From an uncultured Desulfocapsa sp. (GTDB lineage Bacteria > Desulfobacterota > Desulfobulbia > Desulfobulbales > Desulfocapsaceae): 46,072 bases of DNA. Position numbers and translations under genes: made by a program. The DNA is taken from assembly GCA_947311435.1 (NCBI GenBank), contig CAMZKT010000002.1, positions 1 to 46,072 of the forward strand. Reading direction: 5' to 3'. The notes beneath the pieces were generated by a model. The model saw only the letters and a list, made by a program, of their open reading frames with translations. It searched no databases and had not been told where the DNA came from. Positions 24,659 to 32,107 of the stretch are shown here, in pieces. The first letter of the stretch is position 1. Each line of letters starts with the position of its first letter.

Positions 24659-26086
24659 ATGTTATCAGACTTAAAACGTATCATCGATCAAATATGCAGA
24701 GATCGGGGGTTTGACAAAAAGCTCCTGGTTGAGGCCATTGAAGAAGCCGTGGAATCAGCTGCTAAAAAGAAACTGGGTTCCAGGCGTGATATTGAAGTCC
24801 GCTTTAATGAAGAGTTCGGTGAGGTAGAGGTCTTTCAGTTTCGTACAGTAGTCTTGGAAGTTGAAGACGAGCAGACAGAGATTTCCCTTGAAGAAGCTCA
24901 AGTACTGGATCCGGAAGTGCAATTGACCGATGAGCTTGGCGAAAAAATGGAACATATTGAGGATCTTGGGCGTATTGCTGCCCAATCTGCGAAGCAGGTG
25001 ATTATTCATAAAATGAAGGACGCTGAGCGTGACGTTATTTTCGAGATGTTCAAAGACAGAAAAGGTGAAATTGTAAGTGGTATAGTTCAGCGCTTTGAAC
25101 GTGGAAATATGGTGGTGAATCTTGGTCGTACAGATGCTATTTTACCGCGTGATCAGCAGATTCCAAAGCGATCTTACAAACAGGGTGATCGTATCCGCGC
25201 TTACTTGGATGATGTTCGGCAAAACGCCAGGGATTCGCAACTGATCCTGTCACGTACGTGTAATGACTTCCTTGCAAAACTATTTACCATGGAAGTTCCT
25301 GAGATAGCCGAAGGTATTGTTGAGATCATGGGAGTGAGTCGTGAGCCTGGGTTCAGGGCAAAGATCGCTGTTAGTTCCATCGAAACAGATGTCGACCCCG
25401 TTGGTGCATGTGTTGGTATGAAAGGCTCAAGGGTTCAGAATGTTGTTCAGGAATTACAGGGAGAGCGGATAGATATTGTACCCTGGAGCCCAGATCCTGC
25501 AAAATATGTTTACAATGCGTTGGCTCCAGCCCATGTTTCTATGGTAATGGCTGACGAAGAAGCTAAAACCCTTCTTGTTGTTGTGCCAAATGATCAGTTA
25601 TCACTTGCAATTGGACGGCAGGGGCAAAACGTCCGCCTTGCTTCACGGCTTCTGGGGTGGCGCATTGATGTTAAAAGTGAGCAGCGATATGCAAATCTTG
25701 AGGATCCAGGCTATCAGACACTTCTTGCAATCAATGGAATAGAGGAACCCTTGGCCGATCAACTGCTTGCACGTGGTGTTTATTCTATTGAGAAGCTTGC
25801 TGAAGCAGATGTCGATGACCTCATAGTTCTTCGTTCAATCAATGAGGAGCAGGCTAAGATTCTGATTGAAAAGGCAAAGAGTTTAATTGAAGAAGGTGTG
25901 GTTACATTACCTTTGGCTAAAGAAGAAGTTCCAGGCGATGCTGATGGGAATGAGGCAACGAAGGAAGAACTGCCCGTGGAGAAAAAAGAAACTTCGGGTG
26001 TAGAAGAGATTGAGGTCGAACAGGAAGTGGCAGGCACTGAAGTTGATACTTCGGAAGTGCGTGTGGCCGGAGATGAGGAAAAATAA
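24659..26086 (+). CDS. nusA: Transcription termination/antitermination factor NusA
   Basis: The 475-residue protein shows the NusA order: N-terminal RNA polymerase-binding domain with VEAIEEAVESAAKKK, S1 domain (GEIVSGIVQRF, DAILPRDQQIP), KH1 with GACVGMKGSRVQNVV, KH2 with LAIGRQGQNVRLAS, and a helix-hairpin-helix segment. An acidic Glu-rich tail of about 50 residues follows. I chose ATG 24659, with GGGGA just upstream, over the in-frame GTG 24647. NusA modulates pausing, termination and rRNA antitermination, and may regulate this operon itself. Confidence 0.96.
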   Translation: MLSDLKRIIDQICRDRGFDKKLLVEAIEEAVESAAKKKLGSRRDIEVRFNEEFGEVEVFQFRTVVLEVEDEQTEISLEEAQVLDPEVQLTDELGEKMEHIEDLGRIAAQSAKQVIIHKMKDAERDVIFEMFKDRKGEIVSGIVQRFERGNMVVNLGRTDAILPRDQQIPKRSYKQGDRIRAYLDDVRQNARDSQLILSRTCNDFLAKLFTMEVPEIAEGIVEIMGVSREPGFRAKIAVSSIETDVDPVGACVGMKGSRVQNVVQELQGERIDIVPWSPDPAKYVYNALAPAHVSMVMADEEAKTLLVVVPNDQLSLAIGRQGQNVRLASRLLGWRIDVKSEQRYANLEDPGYQTLLAINGIEEPLADQLLARGVYSIEKLAEADVDDLIVLRSINEEQAKILIEKAKSLIEEGVVTLPLAKEEVPGDADGNEATKEELPVEKKETSGVEEIEVEQEVAGTEVDTSEVRVAGDEEK

Positions 26087-26303
26087 AAGCAAACAACCGA
26101 TTCGAACCTGCATAATATGTCGTGGACGTTTTATGAAAGAAATGCTTGAGCGATATGTGTGGAAGCGTGAGTCGGGGGGCCTGGTGTTGGATCAATTGCA
26201 CAGTATGCCAGGAAGAGGGGCGTACTGTTGCAGTGATGAGAAGTGTCGAAAAGTGTTTGTGAATTGTAAACGGGGATGGAAACGGGCTTTTCGCCTTAAT
26301 TGA
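26073..26303 (+). CDS. ylxR: YlxR/RnpM family RNA-binding protein
   Basis: The 76-residue protein matches the YlxR (DUF448) family: RTCIICRGRF near residue 11, MPGRGAYCCSDEKC, and the basic end KRGWKRAF. The family lies between nusA and infB in many bacteria and binds RNA, including RNase P RNA in Bacillus. It begins at ATG 26073 and overlaps nusA by 14 bp, so it is translationally coupled. A longer in-frame extension from 26010 lies within nusA. Confidence 0.88.
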   Translation: MRKNKSKQPIRTCIICRGRFMKEMLERYVWKRESGGLVLDQLHSMPGRGAYCCSDEKCRKVFVNCKRGWKRAFRLN

Positions 26304-26424
26304 TTTCATAGTATACGGGTAATGACGCTTAATCTACTTATTCACTTACAAATGGGTAAGCAAGTATACCATAAGAAATGCGTATTTTCGTTAAGTTTAC
26401 AAGAAACAGTATTATTTAAAGATG
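26304..26424. other. Intergenic segment after ylxR
   Basis: Together with the mobile element and the 26577-26650 segment this makes a gap of 347 bp in an otherwise compact operon. Outside the element I see only AT-rich sequence and one half of its flanking direct repeat (26416-26424). The ribosome-binding site of infB lies at the far end. Confidence 0.6.
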
Positions 26425-26576
26425 ATGGCGTCGTAAAAACTCTTCACCTGCTTCGTTGCTGTATTTTTTCTTTAATTACGACGTACACTGGTACGCCGAA
26501 ATCAAACAAAAAATACGCGCCTCGCATCTGAAGCTTTTTACTTACCCATCTCTCAATTGACCTTTTTACGAGTTTA
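26425..26576. mobile_element. MITE-like palindromic element, copy 2
   Basis: This is the second copy of the element at 14972-15121, aligning without gaps over 146 bp with about 12 differences. Its internal hairpin (arms 26461-26486 and 26491-26516) matches at 22 of 26 positions and has an ACTG loop. It is bordered by a perfect 9-bp direct repeat, TTAAAGATG, at 26416-26424 and 26577-26585, unlike the repeat at copy 1. It lies inside the nusA operon between ylxR and infB, where the hairpin could pause RNA polymerase or stabilise mRNA ends. Confidence 0.82.
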
Positions 26577-26650
26577 TTAAAGATGGCGTTTTTTTTATGA
26601 TACTATCATAGTGTGTTTCTTTACGAAACTGAGAAAGACAGGAGCAGGGA

Positions 26651-29395
26651 ATGAGCAGGGTTAGGATTTATGAGTTGGCTAAAGAGGCCGGTATGGCCAG
26701 CAAGGCTTTGGCGGAGAAACTGATTGCATTGGGCTATGATATTAAAGGCCATAGCTCAACAGTTGATGATGAGACGGCTTTGAAAATCCGTAATGAGGTG
26801 ATCCAGGCATCCAATTCTAAATTAGTTGAGAAGAGGATTGAAGGAAATGAGGGGGCTGCAGTCATCCGTCGACGGGCAACTGTGATTCGCAGGCCTGCCA
26901 AGAAACTAGTAGCAGAAGAAGCGGATGAACTTGAAGAAATAGAAAAGGTTTCTGTCCCTGTTCCCAAAAGACAAGAAGAAACTTCTGCTCAAAAAGAAGA
27001 AAAATGTATAGAAGAGGAAAACGTCGCAAGCGATGACAGTGTCCTTGAAATCCCTTCTGTGAGTGCGCCCTCTGTTGAAGAATTGATTGCCCAAGATGAG
27101 GCAGCCAAAGAACAAGCCAGAAAAATTGCTGTGGAGGCTGAACAAAAAGCTGCTTTGGAGGCTGAAAAAGAGGCTGCCAAAAAGGCCGAAACTGTACCCA
27201 AGCAGGATGTCAGGATCCCATCCAAAACAGGGATCGCGAGAGTTGTTGGAACCATTGAACTTCCTAAGGAAGAACCCTCATCCCAACCACGAAGGAAACC
27301 TGCAAGGCCAGCCTCTAGACGGCCTGCTCCCAGGCCACAGGGTGGGCAGGGACAAGTACCTGCTGCTTCTACACCTGCGACTCGTGGAAAAAAGAAGGGA
27401 CGGAAAGAGGGGGGAGATCAGGAAGAAGGTGATTCCAGAAAAGGAGGAAAAGGCGGCTGGAAAGGCGCTAAGAAGGGTCGAAAAAACGTACGTGTAACTA
27501 AGTTTGGATATGAGAACGACCGTTATGGGAAACGTGGAAAGAAAGGTAGAGGGAAGGCGAAAAGTAGTCCCCGGCAACCCGTTTCCGAGATGAAGGCCAG
27601 TAAAAAGAAGATTAAAGTCTATGAAACAATTAGTGTTGGTGACCTTGCCCATCGAATGGGTGTTAAGGCTAATGAAATAATAGGTAAATTAATGGGACTA
27701 GGTGTTATGGCCACCGTTAATCAGGCACTCGATGTTGACACTGCGGTGCTGGTTGCTTCTGACTTTGGGTATGATGTTGAGCAGGCTATTACCGAGGAGA
27801 TCGTAGTAGAACAGCTAGATAAAGACGAGGGAGGTGGAGATGCAATCCCTCGATCTCCAGTCATTACAGTTATGGGCCATGTTGATCACGGTAAAACGTC
27901 GATTCTTGATGCCATACGCAAGACTGATGTCGCAGATGGTGAGGCTGGTGGAATTACACAACATATCGGTGCATATCATGTCAAATCGGATTCAGGGAAT
28001 GTCACCTTTGTAGATACTCCCGGGCATGCGGCGTTTACTGAGATGCGTTCTCGTGGTGCTCAAATTACAGATCTTGTGATTTTGGTAGTTGCTGCTGATG
28101 ACGGTGTAATGGATCAAACCCGTGAGGCTATTCATCATGCCAAGGCAGCTGAGGTACCAATTCTTGTTGCTGTGAATAAAATTGACAAGGATAATGCTGA
28201 TCCAGAGCGAGTAAAGCGAGAGCTCGCTGAGCTTGACCTGGCTCCTGAAGAGTGGGGTGGGCAGACAATTTTTGTAGAGATTTCAGCCAAAAAAAATATC
28301 GGTATAGATACGCTCCTGGAAAATATAGAACTCATGGCCGAAATGATGGAACTTAAAGCAGATCCTAACAGAAAGGCACGAGGGCGTGTGGTTGAAGCAA
28401 AGCTGGATAAGGGACGTGGAGCTGTTGCTACTGTGCTCATTCAGGAAGGAACGCTTTGCGCGGGTGATCATTTTGTTGTAGGACATTTCAGTGGTAAAGT
28501 TCGAGCCCTGCTTAATGACAAAAGCAAGCCAATTAAAAATGCAGGGCCTTCTATGCCTGTGGAGGTACAAGGGTTAACTGGTGTCCCATCGGCAGGTGAT
28601 GAGTTTGTTGTAGTGACCAACGAAAAAATGGCGAAAAATGTTGCACAGGCGAGGACACTCAAGGTTCGTGAAAGTGAGCTTGCTGCAGGATCAAAAGTTT
28701 CACTTGATTCTCTTTTTGATAAATTAAATGAGGGTGATGTACAAGAGCTGCGAATCGTTCTTCGGGCAGATGTCCAAGGTACCTTGGAGGCATTCGCTAA
28801 AGCTGCAGAAAAACTTTCGACCAGTGAAGTGAAGGTGAAAATTCTGCATGAGGGGACAGGTACGATGACGGATTCCGATGTATTACTTGCATCAGCTTCC
28901 GAGGCCATTATCATAGGTTTTAATGTTCGTCCATCTGGTAAAGTGAAAGAGCTGGCGTTGAAAGAAGGCGTGGATATGCGCTCTTATGACGTTATTTACC
29001 ACGCTCTTGATGATATTACTGCTGCTATGGTTGGGATGCTTGCGCCGGATTCAGTAGAGGATGTCATCGGTAATGCTGAAGTTCGGGAGACTTTTCAGGC
29101 ACCAAAGGTTGGCACTATTGCCGGTTGTTCCGTGACAGATGGGAAAATTTTACGCAATGCATTGGTTCATGTCCTCCGTGATGGTGTCGTGGTGTATACA
29201 GGAAAGATCGAGTCATTGCGTCGCTTTAAGGACGATGCTAAGGAGGTTCTGTCCGGTTATGAATGTGGTATGTCAATTGAAAACTTCAATGATATTAAAG
29301 TCGGGGACAATCTTGAATGTTTTGTGATGAAAGAGGTTGCAGCGACTCTTGGTGCAACTTTGGATGAGAAGGACTCTGACGCTGATGACGTGTAA
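26651..29395 (+). CDS. infB: Translation initiation factor IF-2
   Basis: The 914-residue GTPase has an N-terminal IF2_N segment (VRIYELAKEAG) and a charged low-complexity linker rich in Glu, Lys, Arg and Gly (about residues 60-320). A second IF2_N-like segment (ETISVGDLAHRMGVKANE) follows. The G domain has G1 GHVDHGKT at residues 409-416, DTPGHAAFT and NKID. It places initiator tRNA on the 30S subunit. An AGGAG lies before ATG 26651. The gap before it carries the palindromic element. Confidence 0.97.
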   Translation: MSRVRIYELAKEAGMASKALAEKLIALGYDIKGHSSTVDDETALKIRNEVIQASNSKLVEKRIEGNEGAAVIRRRATVIRRPAKKLVAEEADELEEIEKVSVPVPKRQEETSAQKEEKCIEEENVASDDSVLEIPSVSAPSVEELIAQDEAAKEQARKIAVEAEQKAALEAEKEAAKKAETVPKQDVRIPSKTGIARVVGTIELPKEEPSSQPRRKPARPASRRPAPRPQGGQGQVPAASTPATRGKKKGRKEGGDQEEGDSRKGGKGGWKGAKKGRKNVRVTKFGYENDRYGKRGKKGRGKAKSSPRQPVSEMKASKKKIKVYETISVGDLAHRMGVKANEIIGKLMGLGVMATVNQALDVDTAVLVASDFGYDVEQAITEEIVVEQLDKDEGGGDAIPRSPVITVMGHVDHGKTSILDAIRKTDVADGEAGGITQHIGAYHVKSDSGNVTFVDTPGHAAFTEMRSRGAQITDLVILVVAADDGVMDQTREAIHHAKAAEVPILVAVNKIDKDNADPERVKRELAELDLAPEEWGGQTIFVEISAKKNIGIDTLLENIELMAEMMELKADPNRKARGRVVEAKLDKGRGAVATVLIQEGTLCAGDHFVVGHFSGKVRALLNDKSKPIKNAGPSMPVEVQGLTGVPSAGDEFVVVTNEKMAKNVAQARTLKVRESELAAGSKVSLDSLFDKLNEGDVQELRIVLRADVQGTLEAFAKAAEKLSTSEVKVKILHEGTGTMTDSDVLLASASEAIIIGFNVRPSGKVKELALKEGVDMRSYDVIYHALDDITAAMVGMLAPDSVEDVIGNAEVRETFQAPKVGTIAGCSVTDGKILRNALVHVLRDGVVVYTGKIESLRRFKDDAKEVLSGYECGMSIENFNDIKVGDNLECFVMKEVAATLGATLDEKDSDADDV

Positions 29396-29415
29396 GAACG
29401 TCAATATATAAAATT

Positions 29416-29829
29416 ATGTGGGATCCTAAACAGACTATTGATTCTGTTGGCCTTGGCAAACAGGAACGAAAGCGCTCCACGAGAGTGGCTGAGGCGATTC
29501 AGATGGAGTTGTCTCTCTTTTTTCTACAGAAGGTTCGTGATAAAAAAATAGCATGCGTATCTATTTCAAGGGTAGAAGTTACTGATGATTTGAAAAGTGC
29601 ACGTGTGTTCTATACTATTACAGGTGGAGAAAAAACACGCAGAGAAGTATCTGCTTCCTTAAAAAATGCCACCGGCTTTGTCCGCAGTCACCTTGCCAAA
29701 ATCCTAAATCTGAGGTATACGCCAGCCTTAAAATTTATTTATGATGCCAAAGCAGATAAGGTTCGAGAAATGGAGGCACTTTTGGATGAAATAGCCTCGG
29801 AAAGAGACAGGAGTGAAGGTGATACCTGA
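29416..29829 (+). CDS. rbfA: Ribosome-binding factor A
   Basis: The 137-residue protein has the RbfA KH-like domain: RSTRVAEAIQMELSLFF, then VSISRVEVTDDLKSARVFYTI and the end block LRYTPALKFIYD. It helps to mature the 16S rRNA 5' end and aids cold adaptation. It follows infB after 20 bp and overlaps nrnA by about 11 bp, as in many operons. Confidence 0.93.
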   Translation: MWDPKQTIDSVGLGKQERKRSTRVAEAIQMELSLFFLQKVRDKKIACVSISRVEVTDDLKSARVFYTITGGEKTRREVSASLKNATGFVRSHLAKILNLRYTPALKFIYDAKADKVREMEALLDEIASERDRSEGDT

Positions 29830-30811
29830 AGTTATTGTTACACACATTAAAGATGCCAGTCACGTTGTACTTGCAACTCATGTTCATCCCGATGGTGATG
29901 CTCTTGGCTCATTGTTCGGTTTAGGAAATATTCTGGAGGGGCAGGGAAAAAAGGTTTTTCGATATCTTCACGATCCCGTCTCCCACCTTTACGACTTTCT
30001 TCCTGCGAAGTCTGATATTAGTAGCGATCTAGATGCTGCGTTGCAGTTTGTTGAACAGGCAGCAAATCAAGGCGGCCATGTTGTTGCCATAGCACTGGAT
30101 TGTGGTGATGCAGAACGCTTGGGAACCGCAAAAGACACTCTCTTAACCATCTCGCCCTTCATAGTTATTGATCACCATCGCGGGCATCGTGATTTCGGTG
30201 ACCAGTTATGGCTTGAAAGTAGCTGTTCCTCAACCGGAGAAATGGTTTATGAACTTGCTTTGGTCTTAGAAGCTGAAGTTTCTCGCAGTGCAGCGTTTTG
30301 TTTATATGTAGCCATTGTTACAGATACTGGATTTTTTCGTTACGAAAGTACCAGCCCGAGAACTTTGAGAATTGCTGCCGATCTGGTGGAAATAGGAGTC
30401 CGTCCCGATGAGGTTTCCAATAAAATTTATGATAATTATACTCTTGCGCGTCTGCGTTTGATGGAGATGGTTCTTGCGACCCTTGCTGTTGTCGGTGATG
30501 GAAAGATTGGGGTGATTTGTGTAAGCGAAGATATGATTGCCCGTAGTGGTGCAAACAGTGATGATGTAGAAGGCTTTATTGATTTTCCTCGATCCTTACA
30601 GTCTGTTCAAGTGGCTGTCTTCATAAAGGAAACGGAAAAAGGTGTCATTTCCGTTAGCTTACGGGCAAAGGGGGCAGTTAATGTTGCTGCGATTGCTGCA
30701 GGGTTTAATGGGGGCGGCCATATAAATGCTGCTGGGTTTCGATTCTCTGGGAAATCCATTGAAGAAGTGAAGGCGTTGGTCCTTGATGCTGTAAACGGTG
30801 CTCTCGCTTAG
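29819..30811 (+). CDS. nrnA: DHH/DHHA1 bifunctional oligoribonuclease/PAP phosphatase NrnA
   Basis: The 330-residue phosphoesterase has the DHH-family motifs THVHPDGDALGS near residue 22, ALDCGD, and IDHHRGHRDFGD, with a C-terminal DHHA1 domain ending in FNGGGHINAAGFRF. It degrades short oligoribonucleotides and 3'-phosphoadenosine 5'-phosphate. I prefer GTG 29819, which has AGGAG 5 bp upstream; GTG 29813 is two codons longer. Its place between rbfA and truB is the common one in bacteria without orn here. Confidence 0.9.
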   Translation: MIPEVIVTHIKDASHVVLATHVHPDGDALGSLFGLGNILEGQGKKVFRYLHDPVSHLYDFLPAKSDISSDLDAALQFVEQAANQGGHVVAIALDCGDAERLGTAKDTLLTISPFIVIDHHRGHRDFGDQLWLESSCSSTGEMVYELALVLEAEVSRSAAFCLYVAIVTDTGFFRYESTSPRTLRIAADLVEIGVRPDEVSNKIYDNYTLARLRLMEMVLATLAVVGDGKIGVICVSEDMIARSGANSDDVEGFIDFPRSLQSVQVAVFIKETEKGVISVSLRAKGAVNVAAIAAGFNGGGHINAAGFRFSGKSIEEVKALVLDAVNGALA

Positions 30812-30819
30812 ATTCTTTT

Positions 30820-31557
30820 ATGGATACTGAATTCGAAGCAGGAACCTTCTTGGTTGACAAGCCAGAAGGCGCAAGTTCGTTCTACATGGTTAGAAAAGTC
30901 CGTAAGGCAATCGGTATAAAAAAGGTCGGGCATGCCGGGACTCTTGACCCTTTTGCTTCGGGTTTACTGGTTATATGTGCAGGTCGCCCAGCAACAAAAA
31001 TGATTAGTTTACTCATGGAGGGGGAAAAGGAGTATGTAGCCACTCTGCGATTAGGTATTGAAACAACCACACAAGATCCTGAGGGAGAAGTTACTTTGCG
31101 TCAATCCGTTGGGGTGATATCACCCGCAATGGTTGAAGAGTGCTTACAAAAGTTTCGTGGAGAGCAAATGCAGGTGCCACCAGCCTTTTCCGCATTAAAA
31201 CATAAGGGGAAGCCTCTCTACCATTATGCTAGGAAAGGAATAGCAATAAGAAAACCACCAAGGAATGTATATGTTCACAGCCTTGAACGAGTTACTCATG
31301 AGGAGTTAAATGATTCCTCTCCCTATCTCACTATTAGAGTAGTTTGCAGTAAAGGAACGTATATTCGGACATTGGGTGAAGATATTGGCAGAGAGTTGGG
31401 GTGTGGAGCTTATCTTACTGAGCTGAGACGTTTACGGAGTGGTTGTTTTCATGTTCGTGATGCCGTTGATGGACGTTTGTTCTCAGAAGAAAAAGCAAAA
31501 GAGAGGCTGATGAATATAGTCTTATCGGTATCTGATGTACGTAATCTGTTGCAATAA
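30820..31557 (+). CDS. truB: tRNA pseudouridine-55 synthase TruB
   Basis: The 245-residue enzyme begins with LVDKPEGASS and has the catalytic D43 in GHAGTLDPFASGLL. The Arg- and Thr-containing RVVCSKGTYIRTLGEDIG block is also present. It makes pseudouridine-55 in the T loop of tRNAs. It is shorter than the approximately 310-residue E. coli protein because the C-terminal domain is reduced. It starts 8 bp after nrnA. Confidence 0.93.
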   Translation: MDTEFEAGTFLVDKPEGASSFYMVRKVRKAIGIKKVGHAGTLDPFASGLLVICAGRPATKMISLLMEGEKEYVATLRLGIETTTQDPEGEVTLRQSVGVISPAMVEECLQKFRGEQMQVPPAFSALKHKGKPLYHYARKGIAIRKPPRNVYVHSLERVTHEELNDSSPYLTIRVVCSKGTYIRTLGEDIGRELGCGAYLTELRRLRSGCFHVRDAVDGRLFSEEKAKERLMNIVLSVSDVRNLLQ

Positions 31558-31600
31558 ATATGTGACATGGTACATGGTATTGTGAATAATTGTTTAAAAT

Positions 31601-31617
31601 GTCCCCGCCACCGGGAC
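31601..31617 (+). promoter_or_regulatory. Hairpin in the rpsO leader
   Basis: GTCCC/GGGAC forms a 5-bp stem around a 7-nt loop, about 60 nt before the rpsO start. S15 represses its own mRNA by binding a leader structure in several bacteria, and this hairpin is a candidate element. The folding beyond this hairpin was not evaluated. Confidence 0.3.
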
Positions 31618-31678
31618 TTGGATAGAATAAAGAATAAAAATTAAAAAGTTTTGTATATACAGGAACAGGAGGTTTGTC

Positions 31679-31948
31679 TTGGCACAATCAGCGATTAAAA
31701 AAAATGAAATTATAGAGAAATTTAAACTTCATAGTAATGATACTGGTTCAACAGAGGTTCAGGTTGCACTGATAACTGACAGAATTCAGTACCTCACAGA
31801 TCACTTCAAAACGCATAAAAAAGATCATCACTCCCGTCAGGGCTTGTTGAAACTTGTTGGGCAGAGAAGAAGTTTACTCGATTATTTAAGGAAAAAGGAT
31901 GTAAGTAAATACCGGGATCTCATTCAGGCACTTGGTATCCGAAAATAA
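31679..31948 (+). CDS. rpsO: 30S ribosomal protein S15
   Basis: The 89-residue protein matches uS15 over its length: [26 protein letters not shown], the conserved [22 protein letters not shown] core (shown here in part), and a final [11 protein letters not shown]. It starts at TTG 31679, six bases after a near-perfect AGGAGG. It binds 16S rRNA early in 30S assembly. It lies between truB and pnp as in E. coli. Confidence 0.97.
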   Translation: MAQSAIKKNEIIEKFKLHSNDTGSTEVQVALITDRIQYLTDHFKTHKKDHHSRQGLLKLVGQRRSLLDYLRKKDVSKYRDLIQALGIRK

Positions 31949-31959
31949 GGTTTTTCCAA

Positions 31960-31980
31960 AGAGGATGCATTGCATCCTCT
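31960..31980 (+). promoter_or_regulatory. Strong hairpin downstream of rpsO
   Basis: A perfect 9-bp stem AGAGGATGC/GCATCCTCT closes an ATT loop 11 bp after the rpsO stop and has no T tract. It may protect the rpsO 3' end or be an RNase III-type processing site before pnp. Confidence 0.5.
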
Positions 31981-32024
31981 CATACATTGTAAATATGGCA
32001 CTTAACATGGTGCCGGTTTGCCTT

Positions 32025-32063
32025 CAGGTGTATTGTTCTTGCAATAATACACCTGTTTTTTTT
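32025..32063 (+). terminator. Terminator-like hairpin between rpsO and pnp
   Basis: Arms CAGGTGTATT (32025-32034) and AATACACCTG (32046-32055) pair perfectly around an 11-nt loop, followed by eight T. It lies 45 bp before pnp. Either it ends rpsO transcription and leaves pnp to a separate promoter or read-through, or it is an attenuator for pnp. Confidence 0.7.
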
Positions 32064-32107
32064 GGGTGAAACAACCACGCCGCAATAGGGCGGCTGGAGA
32101 ATGAATT

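Noticed and set aside
26322-26531. Plus-strand frame within the palindromic element
   Set aside because: It ends inside the repeat element and has no ribosome-binding site or homology.
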